A stretch of 64,000 nt of DNA from Mesorhabditis belari (Eukaryota; Nematoda; Chromadorea; Rhabditida; Rhabditidae), in NCBI GenBank assembly GCA_958450365.1, contig CAUEEP010000253.1, positions 186,001-250,000 of the forward strand, read 5' to 3'. Position numbers and translations under genes: made by a program. A model generated the notes under the pieces. It saw nothing but the letters and a program-made list of their open reading frames with translations, was not told the DNA's origin and ran no database searches. Positions 10,901-25,900 of this stretch are shown piece after piece. Position 1 is the stretch's first letter, and every line of letters begins with the position of its first letter.

Positions 10901-13900
10901 AAAATTACGCTTATAATCAGTATGAAATGTCATTTTTGGCAAGCTTTATTTCATTTACGTTTAACAGGTAATTGATGCAATAAATAAAAAACAATAAATG
11001 CCCGTAAATCACTATAATAAGGAATTTTAGATGAATTTCACTCCTATGTTACGGTGAAATTGCAAAATGTGAAATCGACAACGGTGGCCGTCCGCGGCGC
11101 TCAACCACAATGGGAACAAGAGTTCATTTTGTGAGTTTTGGATCTAGTTTTGGATCTAGTTTTGGATCTAGTTTTGGATCTAGTTTGGATCTAGTTTTGG
11201 ATCTAGTTTTGGATCTAGTTTGGATTGAGTTTTGGATCTAGTTTGGATCTAGTTTGGATTGAGTTTTGGATCTAGTTTTGGATCTAGTTTTGGATCTAGT
11301 TTTGGATCTAGTTTTGGATCTAGTCTGGATCTAGTTTTGGATCTAGTTTGGATCTAGTTTTGGATCTAGTTTTGGATCTAGTTTTGGATCTAGTTTTGGA
11401 TCTAGTTTGGATCGAGTTTTGGATCTAGTTTTGGATCTAGTTTGGATTGAGTTTTGGATCTAGTTTGGATCTAGTTTGGATCGAGTTTTTTTTATTGCAA
11501 GTACTATATGATATGTGCTGTAAGGATTAGTGACTTGTCAACTTGTTCACCCATTTGTTCACGCCCCCGTCAACGTGCCGCCATAGCTCAGTCGGTTAGA
11601 GCGTGGGTCTAATAAGCCCAAGGTCGCAGGTTCGACCCCTGCTGGCGGCAAATGTTTTTGCATTTTTAACCCAACAGCTCTAGCAGAAGTTTGATAAGCT
11701 ATAGATAGATAAACTACTATAGATAGACTTTGATTTCAAATTCTTCAAAATCTATTCTTCAAAAGCTATTCTACAAAAGCTATTCTACAAAAGCTTTTCT
11801 TCAAAATCTATTCTTCAAAATCTATTCTTCAAAAGCTATTCCAGTAAAGCGTTAAATAGTATTGTGGATAACTTTCAGCGAAACGAACCGCCCCGACGAA
11901 AGTATGAGCATCGAGTTGTGGTCAAAGGTGGGTTCTGAGTGATTTGAGTGGCTTTAAAGCTTATTAGCAGATTAATATATAGCAGATTAATAAATAGCAG
12001 GTTAATATATAGCAGACTAATATTAGAGTATAACATTTTAGATCAGATAAACATACCGTAAATACTGTAATAGTACCCCACCCCCATGATGACGGTGTGG
12101 AGTGTTGCGTAGTCTAGCTTTGAACGAGTTTTTCTCGACACTGGTTTATGCTACAATGTGCACTTGGGTATCAAAAAATAGCCCTGAATTTCAGCTATTT
12201 TTTTGATACCAAAGACGCATTTTTTGAAAGAACGGGCGCTTTGAAAAAAATGAAATACTAAAAAGCTTTTGCGACTACGCGACTGTACGACGGGGGTGGG
12301 GTACTATTACAGTATTTACGGTAGCTACTATGTTTTTCAGGGTGTTTTATGGGATAAACTTCTTGGAGTTGCTCTTTTGCCCCTTCATCAAGTCCTCTTC
12401 TCGGCACAACCTGGAGCTGGACGATGGCTACAAATAGGTTTGTTTAAAAGTTACCATCTATAAAAGCTACCATCTATAAAAGCTACCAGCTATAAAAGCT
12501 ACCAGCTATAAAAGCTACCAGCTATAAAAGCTACCATCTATAAAAGCTACCAGCTATAAAAGCTACCAGCTATAAAAGCTACCATCTATAAAAGCTACCA
12601 GCTATAAAAGCTACCAGCTATAAAGACACCAGCTATAAAAGCTACCAGCTATAAAAGCTACCAGCTATAAAAGCTACCAGCTATAAAAGCTACCAGCTAT
12701 AAAAGCTACCAGCTATAAAAGCTACCAGCTATAAAAGCTACCAGCTATAAAAGCTACCAGCTATAAAAGCTACCAGCTATAAAAGCTACCAGCTATAAAA
12801 GCTACCAGCTATAAAAGCTACCAGCTATAAAAGCAATCCAGTTGACTGTTAAATAACAGGATCGGGTCAGCACTAAGCTAAGTGTACACTGCTGAACATA
12901 ATTTTACGACCATTTAAGAATTTGCTCTTGTTAATCACCCAACTTATCAAAATTGTCACTGCTTATACAAAACAAATGATAAAGAATGCAAGGAAATAGT
13001 TTTTTTAAATCTTTAAAGGCTTAAAACTTAGGGTATTCGGTCCACTAAGCTGAATATCGTTAGTTATTGCTTTTGTTAGAGACTGAGCTTCTGTTAGAGG
13101 ACGCACTCCTTTTAGAATCAACTATCGAAATACGGTATATCGAAAAATGGTGTCTCTTTCTAGATGCAGAGGTTGAAACTCGTGGCGGAGTGGCTGTGGG
13201 TACTCGATCGCCCACCGGGCACTCGCTGCTCGTCGACGCTCGTTTCGAGTTACCATTTGGTCAGTGGTTTTTTTTTAATTCATTTCTTTATCCATATCCA
13301 TTGTTGTATCTAGAAATTACAGATTTTATTGATTTTATTTGATTCATTCCGATTTAAACAACAATTATTGCCTATGCTATTTCTTTTTGGTCTCTTCTTT
13401 TGTTCTCATTTCTGGGCCACAAATAATGGCCACAAATTTGGTCCCATTTCCACCTAATCCCTTTTCTTAAATCTCTCAATGGAAACGAAAATGGAAACGA
13501 AATTTTGGCAACAAAAAAACTTCAACGATTTGTTTAATTCAAGGATTTTTTGATGTTTTTGATGATTTTGATTTTCCTTAATGATATTTCCGATTTCTGA
13601 CTCTTTTTCTGATTATTACTTTGAGAATTGACGAATTGAGTGCACCCACAGTTCCCGGTGCACTCAATTCGTCGTCTCTGATGGGTTTCCATTCTTTTTC
13701 CACAAAATAACCCATGAAATTCAAATTTTAGCCTTTTCTTTAAGCAATCTTTTTCCTAAACAACCAAATCTTGGTTATAAAGTCGGGTTTTTCTTGGTTT
13801 TATAATATTAGGTTGGTGAATTGAAAACTGCGGGACTTTGAACTAAAATTTATTCAACATAAAACCATCAATTCATTCCAAATAATTTCCATTATTATTG

Positions 13901-16900
13901 ACGACTTCTGCCCATTTTACAGGCAATTTGCGGATTCCTCTTTCGTAGTAGGATTTTGGTTTGTGTGTGAGACAAGTGTGAGACTCAAAAATGGAGGACT
14001 GGAGACTCAAAAATGAAGGAATGTCCCAGTTTGAGCACTTTCTTCAAAAGAAACCCATTTTGGTGTCAATGGAAAAGTTGTAGAGAATCAAAAATTAGGC
14101 TTATAGCCGAATTTCCAAAAAGATACACTTAGTAGTTTCGCTTAAAATGCAAGTTTTCTGAAAAATTGGCACAATTTGGCGTAAATTTGGCATTTCTTGA
14201 AAACCAAAATGAAAAATAAAATATTGATCAAAATACGGCTAGAAAAATGCCCGTACAGTAAGGCAGACAGAAAGACAGACAGAAAGACAGACAGATACCG
14301 TAACCCCCCTCCCTCCCCTTCCCCTCCTTTTCCGTCATTCATTTGTGAAAATTCGTAAATTTCGCATTTCTTGAAAATCAGTTTTTGAATCGTTCTGAAA
14401 ATTTGGATATAAGCTTCATTTTTGATTCTCTACAACTTTTCCATTGACACCAAAATGGGTTTCTTTTGAAGAAAGTGCTCAAACTGTCACATATGACAAT
14501 AGCTCGCAGTTTTCAATTCACCAATTCAAAATGCAAGTTTTGTGAAAAATTGGCACAATTTGGCGTAAATTTGGCATTTCTTGAAAACCAAAATGAAAAA
14601 TGAAATATTGGTCAAAATACGGCTGGAAAAATGCCCGTACAGTAAGACAGACAGAAAGACAGACAGATACCGTAACCCCCCTCCCTCCCCTCCCCCTCCT
14701 TTTCCGTCATTGTGAAAATTCGTAAATTTCGCATTTCTTGAAAACAAGTTTTTGAATCGTTCTGAAAATTTGGATATAAGCTTGATTTTTGATTCTCTAC
14801 ATTTCATGATTGATTACTGTTTTTCATGATTAATTGTTGTTTTTAGGTTAATGTATTGTCTTCGAAAGCCAAAAAAATGCATTAACCCTAAATATACCGC
14901 ACTCTGTACTGGTAAAAGACACAGAAATCCCCATTTCCTTTCTTCTTAAAGCTTGGAAAGCGAAAATACTTTATGAAATGGAAATGAGATACACCGAAAT
15001 CTGGTTTAATCAGAAAAATGTTTAACGTTAGTGAACGAAAGATCGAAAGCTCAAATTTGATCGCATTTCCAACCCAAAGTTCTCCTTTTTCTTAACTTTT
15101 TGCAAGTCAAAACATTTTCCCTAAGATTACTCTTTTCAAAAAAAAAGACGAAAGCATGGGGAATCCCCAGCAAAAAGCTTCGGACCGCTCGATTCGGGGC
15201 AAGGCAAAGATTTTTCACTTCTCTTTCCCAGAAAAAAAGATTCTCCTTCAGAAAAGGAATCTGGCTTCTTTGACTTTTCCTCTTTTTTTCGCAAAAGGCG
15301 TGGGTCCATTCGAAATGCATCGCACCCCTTCACGAATCTCTCAATCCTTTGGGGAGAAAAACTTGGCATCTCCTCTTCGCTGACTTCGCTGACTCAAATT
15401 CTCTTCATATCTATTAGATTTGTGAATACAGGATGTTCAAGAATTACGACCACTTTTTCTCTAGTGCATAGCTCTAGTTCTCTAGTGCATAGCTCTAGTT
15501 CCCTAGTGCATAGCTCTAGTTCTCTAGTGCATAGCTCTAGTTCTCTAGTGCATAGCTCTAGTTCTCTAGTGCATAGCTCTAGAGTTAACCATTCCCTTTA
15601 CTGCTTACTGCTTATTTTCAACACTTTACTTCGATACTTTACTCAGAAACTCAAATTTGGAATTCTATAGAACTTCAAAGCTCCAAAACTCTGGGACGCG
15701 GCTTCTTGTGACCAAATTTTGAAGTTAATCTTAAAGTTTTGTAGTTTTGAACTTAAAGAATGACTTTAATGACTATCCGATCATGAATGAAACACTTGTA
15801 AATATCTAAATTATAAATTTAGAAAACCTAACCTATTTATTACTTTTTGTATAGTAATTAGAGAAAAATCGCCCGTAATTCTTGAATCTGTAGGTCTTTT
15901 AATTCCTTTTCATACTTCCATTTAAAACCAACAAATCCAACAATTAAACTACAGCTGATTTCATTAGAAAAGCCATTATTTTCTGCAAACGGCTCGGTGG
16001 GACTGTACTGGACTGTCCTTCTGTACTGGACTGTCCTCCTGTACTGGACTATCCTCCTGTACTGGACTATCCTCCTGTACTGGACTGTCCCACTGTATTA
16101 GACTATCCTCCTGTACTGGACTATCCTCCTGTACTGGACTATCCTCCTGTACTGGACTATCCTCCTGTACTGGACTATCCTCCTGTACTGGACAGCCCTC
16201 CTGTACTGGACTATCCTCCTGTACTGGACAGCCCTCCTGTATTGGACTGTCCCCTGTACCGGACTATCCTCCTGTATTAGACTATCCTCCTGTACTAGAC
16301 TATCCTCCTGTACTGGACTATCCTCCTGTATTAGACTATCCTCCTGTACTGGACTCTTCTACTACTCTGTGCGTTTACGACTCCGCTACAGTACCCCAAT
16401 AATGTCTCACACAAAATTTTCATTTGCTTCATTTTCTGCCAATTCCCAGTCGCCTTGTTTTGTTGCTCTGAATCCTTTCCAGCTTTTTTTCCTTTTATCT
16501 GCTTTCAAACAAAGAACGGGAGACACATTTTATTCATTTTTCGTTTCAATTTTTATTTGTGAGAAAGAAATGAGAGAAGAGGGGAGAGGCAATGGAAATT
16601 CGACCTCTTCCCTCCATCCATTCGACAACCATGTGCTTTTCCTCATCTAACAAAAAAACAAACCAACCTTTTCCCATATTTATCCACTAAATAGCTGCTG
16701 CTCGTGTTGATAAGCTTACATCTTTTCCTCATCTTTTCAGTTTCTGAAAAGATGAGGCAAAAGATGATTTCAATCTCAACCAAATCTCAACCAAATCAGA
16801 AAATGATCGCCCCAAAAATCTCATTCAAAATAATTAAGAGTTGGGATCATTTCATGGGATAACTTTCTTTTTACAATAAGTTTTCTTTTTTGTGAAAAAG

Positions 16901-19900
16901 CCGCCTTTTTGACAATTTTGAGGGTTTTGAATTTACGCTCTATCTAAATTTCTGTAAATGCATTTCCGTTAGACTTTTTTAATGACTTGATATATAGTTA
17001 CCCTTTTTAAAATTTTCAATTTTCGGAAGCTAACTCTATTTTGGCCACACTAAACTTGTCCCTAAAGTGACTCGATTCCTTTTTTGGTCACTCGCTTCAG
17101 ATTTGGTTCATATATTATAAGGAGTAGGTTCGCATTCGGCTCAGACTTGGTTCAGATTTGCTAGGTCATTTTCCACTATATAGTCAAAACCGAGCCCTTG
17201 GGAAAGAGGGGTTTTCAAAAAGTGCCCTTTTTTGGTCACTCGCTTATCGCCATCGAAATTTCTTCAATGGTTCGATCAATTGAAAGATGTTTTAGCCTAG
17301 TTTGTAAAGGAGATTTACAACTTTCAAATAGTAACATTCAAATAGTAACATTCAAATATTGGGTTGGGGACTATGACTCGGCGCCGAAAATCAAAAAAAT
17401 GTCTAAAACTTCTATTCGACTTCGTCAAATAATATGCGTTTGATATCAGTAGAATGGTTAACTAATTCTCTACAAAACGACATTTAAAAGGAAATTCAAA
17501 CAGCGCCTCCGCTCAAGAAAAAGCCATTTTTTCACAAAAACTACAAACTGTGATCTAGAAAAAACCATTGGTGGGATCTTCCTGCAAATTTGGCAACTTA
17601 AGTAATTGAATGTGCTCTATCTTTTTTATATAAACACCAAAGAAGGTTTATGTGAAAGAAACTGTTCAAATGATGAGTCGGACTCTTTGCCATTTTGACT
17701 AGCTGTGTTTGGGAGTCCATAAACTCCACGAAAGAAAAGCTTTGTGGAATCTCTCAAAAGTGATTTTGTAGAGAAATAGTGGATCCTTTTGATGAAACCA
17801 AACGTATGTTTAAAGAAGGCTTTATGTGTGCAAAAAGTCCCTTTAAAGTTTGGCGCCGAGTCATAGTCCCCAACCCAATAGTAACATTCAAATAGTAACA
17901 TTCAAATAGTTTATAACATTCATCGAAATCAGGTTTCTATCGTTGGAAAATGTTGAAATCCGCATTTCTTATGCATGTACCTAATAGTTGTGCCTAGTTT
18001 GTTCTAGCCTCACTTTATGCGTCAAAAACCCACTCATCCCTTGGCCCTTTTGTTAGATCGACAATTTCCTCAACACCTCTCATTTGAAGAACCATTTGTG
18101 CAACGACGTCATAGCGGAAAATCTCCTTTTTCGTTTCCAATATTTCTTTATATGTATTTGTTTTTAAAGTCACCTGAAATATCTAAAAATAGTATCTAAA
18201 AATATTGTAACTATTTTATTGTAACTAACTAAATTTTAACCGTACTACTACACTACTGGACAATGAAATATGATATTTGAAAAACGATCGTCACTTTCGC
18301 GCGTCTGTAACTCCCTTGTCTTTACCGTATTTCTAAATATTAATATTACCATTGTGTAGCCCTTGAAAAGAGCTTTCAGAAAATGTATAACACTAATACT
18401 TTAAACTCAAAGACAAGGGAGTTACAAACGCGCGAAAGTGACGATCGTTTTTCAAATATCATATTTCATTGTCCAGTACTGTAGATTGATGCAAAAGAAA
18501 TTTCGGTTTTTTTTGTAAACAGTTGACCTTCCCTTGTAAGTTTCACAGCCTTTCTTGTACTGGTAACACTAATAACAGCTCACCTAATAGATAGATTAGA
18601 GAAGAGAGTAGAAAAAAAGAGGAGCTATTGGGGTTTCTAAAAATACTAATCAACCCGAACCATCTTTATTTCATCTTTTTTGATCTGTGCTGGCTTTTTT
18701 GCTCCGCGCTGGCTTTTTTGATCCCCAGTTTCTTTTGCAAGTACATAATAGTACAGATGGTTCCATAGCAGAAATGAAAAGCAGATTCGGAATTAGCGTT
18801 GAATTCTGCATCGAATGGTTTATAGCACATGTCATTTGGGCACCACATTTAGTAGATATTCAGAATCTTTGGACTTTGAACTTTGGACTTGCCATGCCTG
18901 AGCCTAAGCCTAAGCCTAAGCCTAAGCCTGAGCCTAATCCTGAACATAAGCCTGAACATAAGCCTGAACATAAGCCTGAGCCTGAGCCTAAGCCTGAGCC
19001 TAAGCCTAAGCCTAAGCCTGAGCCTAAGCCTAAGCCTAAGTCTGAGCCTAAGCCTAAGCCTAAGTCTGAGCCTAAGCCTAAGCCTAAGCCTGAGCCTAAG
19101 CCTAAGCCTGAGCCTAAGCCCAAGTCTAAGCCTGAGCCTACGATTTGCAAGTCCAAAGCTGTACTCTACCGGAAAAAAATGTAAACACACCCTTTCTAGT
19201 GCACTTTTTTTCTGTAAAACAGAGCAAAACAGAGCAATCCTAACTAGAAAACTCAATACAATACCTCTAGGCGTAATAATAATTTAATAATAATAATCCA
19301 AATAAACAGCTAAGAGATTTTGGCTCTACAGAATGCTACAGAAACTCCATCGATTCAAATAAACAGTATATCCAGTAAACAGTATATCTAGACTTTGATT
19401 TATCCAGTATATTACAAGACATTCTCCATCCTTTTCACATCCAGTTCCCCTCTTCATTCTCCCTCGTAAACGGTGCCCTTCAGCCCAACTGAAGGCCTTT
19501 CCCCGCCCCCCAGGGACCCCCGTTGCCCCTTCCCTTTATCCCCGTTGTCTCTTTTCTGCATCTCATTTTTTTGCCCTTTTCCTATCTTCTTCCTCTTCGT
19601 ATCTCCCCTCCATTTTGAAACATTTCGAACATTTCCCCATTTCCACGCCGGTGTTCGTTTTCACTCCAAAACGAATCGAAAGCTTTTCGCTTTTCGGCTT
19701 TAAATAAATATTTTGTTTCAATGGAAATTTTGTATAGTTCTCTTAAGTAACCAGGGTTGCAGATATTAAAAATGAATGTGGGACATTTGATACGGACATT
19801 TGATATGACAAAAGCGGCGGTGCGCCTACGTCCCACCTTTTATACTGGCCCACCCTCTTTGCCATTGGCAATCTAACTTTGAACTCAAATATCTTGATGT

Positions 19901-22900
19901 TGGGCTGGCCAATTTAAATACTCCTGGTATCATCAGATGCGCCAAATCTTTCTCTATCGATTGGGGCGGGGCATTTCTCTTGCGGGCACCTACGTCCCAT
20001 CTTTTATACGCGCCCCGCCCCCCTTTGTCATTGACAACTTTGAGCTCAAATATCTTGATGTTGAGCTGTTCAATTTATAAATTCTTGGTATCATTGGATT
20101 CTTCAAGTCTTTCTCTGTCGATTGGTACAAAAAGTGTTTAAATTAGAAACCCCAATACCAAGATATTTGAGTTCAAAGCTAGATTGCCAATGGCAGAGGG
20201 ACGGGGCGCGTATAAAAGGACGGTCGCCCCGCCTCGTTTGCCATTGGCAATCCAACTTTGAGCTCAAATATCTTGATGTTGGGTTGTCCAATTGAAATAG
20301 TTTTTGTGCTAATCGACAGAGAAAGACTTGGCGCATCTAATGAAACCAAGAATTTATAAATTGGCCAGCCCAACATCAAGATATTTGAGCTCAAAGTTGG
20401 ATTTCCAATGTAAAAGGAGCAGGACGCTTATCAAATGTCCGATAGCCATTTTAAATATCTATACCTAGACCCTCTAAAGCTGATCTTTAGACTAGACTCT
20501 CCTTTACACATCGGTTAGAAACGCGCGCTTTCTAACACATCGGTTAGAAACGGCATACTAAGCTCAATGGTGAGCTTAGTATGCCAGAGAAGGTGCGTTT
20601 TTGACCCCAAAAGTACGAGCCAAATATCTAGTCTGAAAATTTGTGCACCAGAAAGGCTATGTTCCTATTTTTGAGCTCAAAGTTCGTTCCAAATAGCAAA
20701 ATAGAATCGGCTTCATTATCGGAACAAAACACAAGGGTTGAATAGAGAGAAAGAGATAGAAATGGTGATGAGAAAATGGCCAGAACAAAGAAGGGGAAAG
20801 GAAGAAAGGGGAAAGGAGTGAAAAAGTTGAGGACAAGGGTTCATCTATCCCACTTCAGGTCCCAGGCTCCCCTTGTCGTCGGCCTTATTACTCGGGGAAC
20901 CCTGACGGAGACTAATTGCGTTACTGGGACCCCCGTTTTCTCTTTTCTCTCCTCTGTCCCCAACTCTGACTTCTTCATTTCCTTGAAAGTGTTGTGCTTC
21001 TTTTTTTGCTTTCCAGTTCTTTCCACCGGAAAACTTGGAAACACTTTATCGCATCATTTCAAAAAGCGCAAATTTTTCTCCAAAAATTTATGATTATTGA
21101 TCGAGTTATTGGGTTTTTTTTTTTGAATTTGCTCATCTGATTTCACAAAGCCAATTTTTCACTGCTTCTTTCAAATCTTGGTGGCATCAGTTGTATTCCT
21201 TCATATTTCGTTTTTGAGATCTATGCATTTTCTTACAGAAAATCCGGCTGCGACTATGCTTACATCAGGGAGGCTTTTGGACCAATTTAGACTTTCAAAA
21301 AAAAAAACTTGTTCTTTTTTACAACAGTACACCTTTAAAGTACTTCTCAGACTTCAAATCTAATATTGAACTTTCCTCGACTGAAAGTCAGTGAAAGTTA
21401 GACTGAAAGACGCGAAATCCTGCCTACGGGCCTGGCCGTAATTATCAACAATTGAAATTGAATGCTAAATTTCTCCCACAAGCTCATTACTCATGATCCG
21501 GAATAAATAGTAATTAAAAGGGGCGGACTGTATGGGGGATGTGCCAAAAGCTCCCAAACAAGGCTGTTTATTTTAGAGTGAGTCAGTTTTGCAACAGGAG
21601 AACGATCTTTGACTTGGAGGGCCTATTCTTCTTTAGGGATTCATTCACCTTTCCCAACTGTTCACTGTATTTGATTGCAATAAAGGTCGTCTTGCTATCC
21701 AGCAACTCCCAGTACACCACTCCTCCATATCTCAGAAAACGCAGAGCAGAAACTTCTTCTGGTGCAAATTTTGGGGTCACTTTCGGGTTTCTCGCTTGGC
21801 CTCATCCATTGCCGCTTCCTCTTCTTCTTCTTCGATTTCTGCCCATTTTACAGGCAATTTGCGGATTCCCCTTTCCTAGTAGGATTTTGGTTTGTGTGTG
21901 AGACAATTGTGAGACTCAAAAATAGAGGAATGTCCCAGTTTGAGCACTTTCTTCAAAAGAAACCCATTTTGGTGTCAATGGAAAAGTTGTAGAGAATCAA
22001 AAATCAAGCTCATATCCAAATTTTCAGAACGATTCAAAAACTGGTTTTCAAGAAATGCCAAATTTACGAATTTTCACAAATGAAATGACGGAGGGGGGAG
22101 GGGGGGAGGGTTACGGTATCTGTCTGTCTTTCTGTCTGTCTTTCTGTCTGCCTTACTGTACGCGCATTTTTCCAGTCGTATTTTGACCAATATTTCATTT
22201 TTCATTTTGGTTTTCAAGAAAAGCCAAATTTACGCCAAATTGTGCCAATTTTTCACAAAACTTGCATTTTAAGCGAAACTACTAAGTGTAGCTTTTTGGA
22301 AATTTGGCTATAAGCCTAATTTTTGATTCTCTACAACTTTTCCATTGACACCAAAATGGGTTTCTTTTGAAGAAAGTGCACAAACTGTGACAAACGCGGG
22401 GCGCGTATAAAAGGTGGAACATACGCCCCCTTTGCCATTGGCAATCTAACTTTTTTGCTTAAATATCTTTGTGTTGGGCTGTTCAATTGAAATAGTTTTT
22501 GTACCAATCGACAGAGAAAGACTTGGCGCATCTGATGATACCAAGAATATTTAAAATGAACAGCTCAACATCAAGATATTTGAGTTCAAAGTTTGATTGC
22601 CAATGGCAAAGAGAGCGGGCCATCAAATGTCCCACAATCTTTCCTAAATGTCAGCAGGCCTGCCTTTTTAAAAGAACAGCTCAACATCAAGATATTTGAG
22701 TTGACAATAGCCGGCAGTTTTCAATTCACCAACCCAATATTTTGATTTCGAGAAATATTCACTGATTCATCACTAAATCTTCCTTTTTTCCAGCTTTCAA
22801 CTTTCAACTTCTCTTTTTCCAACTCCTGTCATCAATACCCCATTTTTTTTGCCCAAACTCTTGCGTGTTTAGTTGAAAAATATTCCTACGAAATTGCGAT

Positions 22901-25900
22901 TTATTTGGCTTTATTTTATTTCTCCAAACTGCCTCCAAACTTTCATTTATTTCAAGACGAAAGGTCAATTTGAATTTCTTTTGAAGGTGGTAAAAGGTAA
23001 ATGAGGGTTTAAAGTTAATAAAAGATCTAAGCCACTGTCAGTACGGTTTACTCGTAAATAAATCAAAGCTCAATAGCTCAATACTCAATCAAAGCTCAAA
23101 TTTCCTTCAGAATAGTTAACTACAAGTGTTCTGGATTTGTCTTAAGTAAGTAGTAGTCTTAAGTAGCCATAAAATTAGTAATCAAGGTTAGATAAACGGA
23201 TCAAGGATAATCAAGGATCCAACTTGTCTCGGTCATGTTTTTTTCCAGTTTACCTAATTGTTCGCTATTTTATTTTCGAATTTAGCAGCTCAACTGACTA
23301 CTGTACTATTTGGCTCAACTGACTACTATACTATTCGGCTGAGATTAGAGTTTTCTAGTGTCTAAGTCGCTTGCGGCGCGCTGGAAGCGTGTTATTCAAT
23401 GTTATTCAATCAAAATATCCATTTTTGAAAACATGCATTAAATCTCAACCTTCTAAAACGTGCCTTAATTATATCTCTAGTGCTTAACCAATCTATTGGT
23501 TTATCGATTTTGTTACGTTTGACTCTTTTCTACTCTTTTCCTACTCTTTTCTATTCTTTTCTACTCTTTTCTACTCTTTTCTACTCTTTTTCTACAAGGT
23601 TTCTACAAGATTATTGCAACCACCTTCAATTTCCATCAATTTCCATCAATTTCCATCAATTTCCATCAATTTCCATCAATTTCCATCAATTTCCATCAAT
23701 TTCCATCAATTTCCAACAACTTTCTTGACATAATTAAGAAAGATCTTCTTGCGTAAGCCAAAAATCTCTTTGGCAATAGGATTTGTGTTTTATGCAGGAT
23801 AATACTCATGCTCATAAGGCTTGAGTGGTTCAGGACTGACGCAAGCAACATTTTTCCGATTTGGCCACCTTTAGTCGTCACCCTCAAGTCCCGATCTTAA
23901 TCCGATGGATTTCAGTCTTTGCAATGTTCTTGAAGCAAAAACGTGCTCAAAACCGCATTCCAGCATCGATTTGCTTAAGAAATCTCTTTAAAAAGCATGT
24001 AATAAACTCGATCCAACTTGCCATTTGGCCACAGTGGATGCATAAAAGCTTTTCCCAAAGGTTATCGGACATTTAATACAAGCTGCGCCCCTTTTGCCAT
24101 TGGCAATCTATCTTTCAGCTCAAATATCTTGGTGTTGGGCTGGCCAATTTAAATACTCCTGGTTTCATCAGATGCGCCAAGTCTTTCTCTATCGATTGAT
24201 ACAAAAAATATTTAAATTGAGCAGCCCAATACCAAGATATTTGAGTTGAAAGTTGGATTGCCAATGGGAGAAAGGCGGGGCGCGTATCAAATGTCCCAGA
24301 ATCCACCAGAGAGTCGTTTTCAATTCTTGAGTACAAAAACCTTAAGCAAACCTACGAATTGTTAACGGCGAAGGAGCGGGGTGCCTAGGTCCGCTCGTCC
24401 GTCGGTCCGTCGCCCCGCCCGCTCTGCCATTGGCAATCTAACTTTGAACTCAAATATCTTGGTGTTGAGCCGTTCAATTGAAATAGTTTTTGTACCAATC
24501 GACAGAGAAAGTCTTGGCGCATCTAATGAAACTAAGCATATTTAAATTGAACAGCCCAACACGAAGATATTTGAGTTCAAAGTTAGATTGCCAATGGCAA
24601 AGAGGTGGGCAAGTATTCAATGTCCCACAATCTTTCCTAAATGTCACCAGGCCTGCATTTCTGCCTTTTTAAAAGGGAATAGTTTTGCTTGTTTAATATA
24701 TCTTTAAAAATCAATTGTTAAAGTTTTTCTCATCAATTGTTCGAGTTAATTTCTCTTTTATCGGTTTCTATCCTTAAAAATAATTGATTGCAATAATTCT
24801 GTAGTTAGAAACGTTAGAATTAAAACGTTAGAACAGTTAGAATAAACGAAAAGCTCAATTTTCTTAATGATCCCGGAGTCCAGGGTGAAGGGAACCTCAT
24901 CTCAATGACTGGAAGCGTCATCGGGGATGCGTCCACTGAATGAGGGGGTTCCGCAGCCCTTTCCTTTCCCCATTCTCCTCATGATCCCCCACTCATCCCG
25001 TTATTTCCTACCGCTTGATGGGCACCAAAAAAAACGCTATTTCCTTTTTTATATAACATATAAACGCCACTGAAGCATTTTTGGGTTTATTGCCGGGATT
25101 TTATCATTTCCAAAGCGCTCATTTCTCATTTCCAAAGCGTTTCGTTTCCTTTTTGAGATCATGATTTGTGTGCATAGATAGATTTTAAGTCTATTATATT
25201 ACATACCGTAAATACTGTAATAGTACCCCATCCCCCTCGTACATTCGCGTAGTCGCAAAAGTTTTAGTATAAGTTTTTTTAGTATTTCATTTTTTTCAAA
25301 GCGCCCGTACTTTGAAAAAATGCGTCTTTGGTATCAAAAAATAGCTGAAATTCAGGGCTATTTTTTGAAACCAAAACGAACATTGTAGCATAAACCAGTG
25401 TCGAGAAAAACTCGTTCAAAGCTAGACTACGCAACACACCGCACCGTCATTATGGGGGTGGGGTACTATTACAATATTTACGGTAAATGCTTTTTAGATA
25501 TTTATTGATATAGTAATTGATATAGTGATTTATATAGTAATTCATATAGTAATTCATATAGTAATTTTTCTATTCCTAAAAATTACCCTTACTATTTTGC
25601 AGATGCTGCACCCGGCGAGGCCGAACTCCTTCAGTCTCGTCTCGATCAGCTGAATCGATTGCAACTTGAGGTAATTTGAATTGAAAGATATAGCTAGACA
25701 TAGCTAGACATAGCTAGATATAGCTAGATATAGCTAGACATAGCTAGATATAGCTAAATATAGCTAGATATAGCTAGATATAGCTAGATATAGCTAAATA
25801 TAGCTAGATATAGCTAGATATAGCTAGATAAAATATGAAAATATTATTGGATTATGGATCAATGTGTTTGGATATCTCGTGTGACTTGGATATCTCGTGA

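Noticed and set aside
15136..15383. Overlapping 75-89-codon frames on both strands
   Set aside because: No homology, no splice signals; A/T-rich chance frames.
18687..19287. [18 protein letters not shown] open frames at 18.7-19.3 kb
   Set aside because: Artefact of a hexamer array read in all frames; no flanking exon signals.
20776..21093. 105-codon plus frame in intron 6
   Set aside because: No family resemblance, no conserved motif, no splice context. Left as unexplained DNA.
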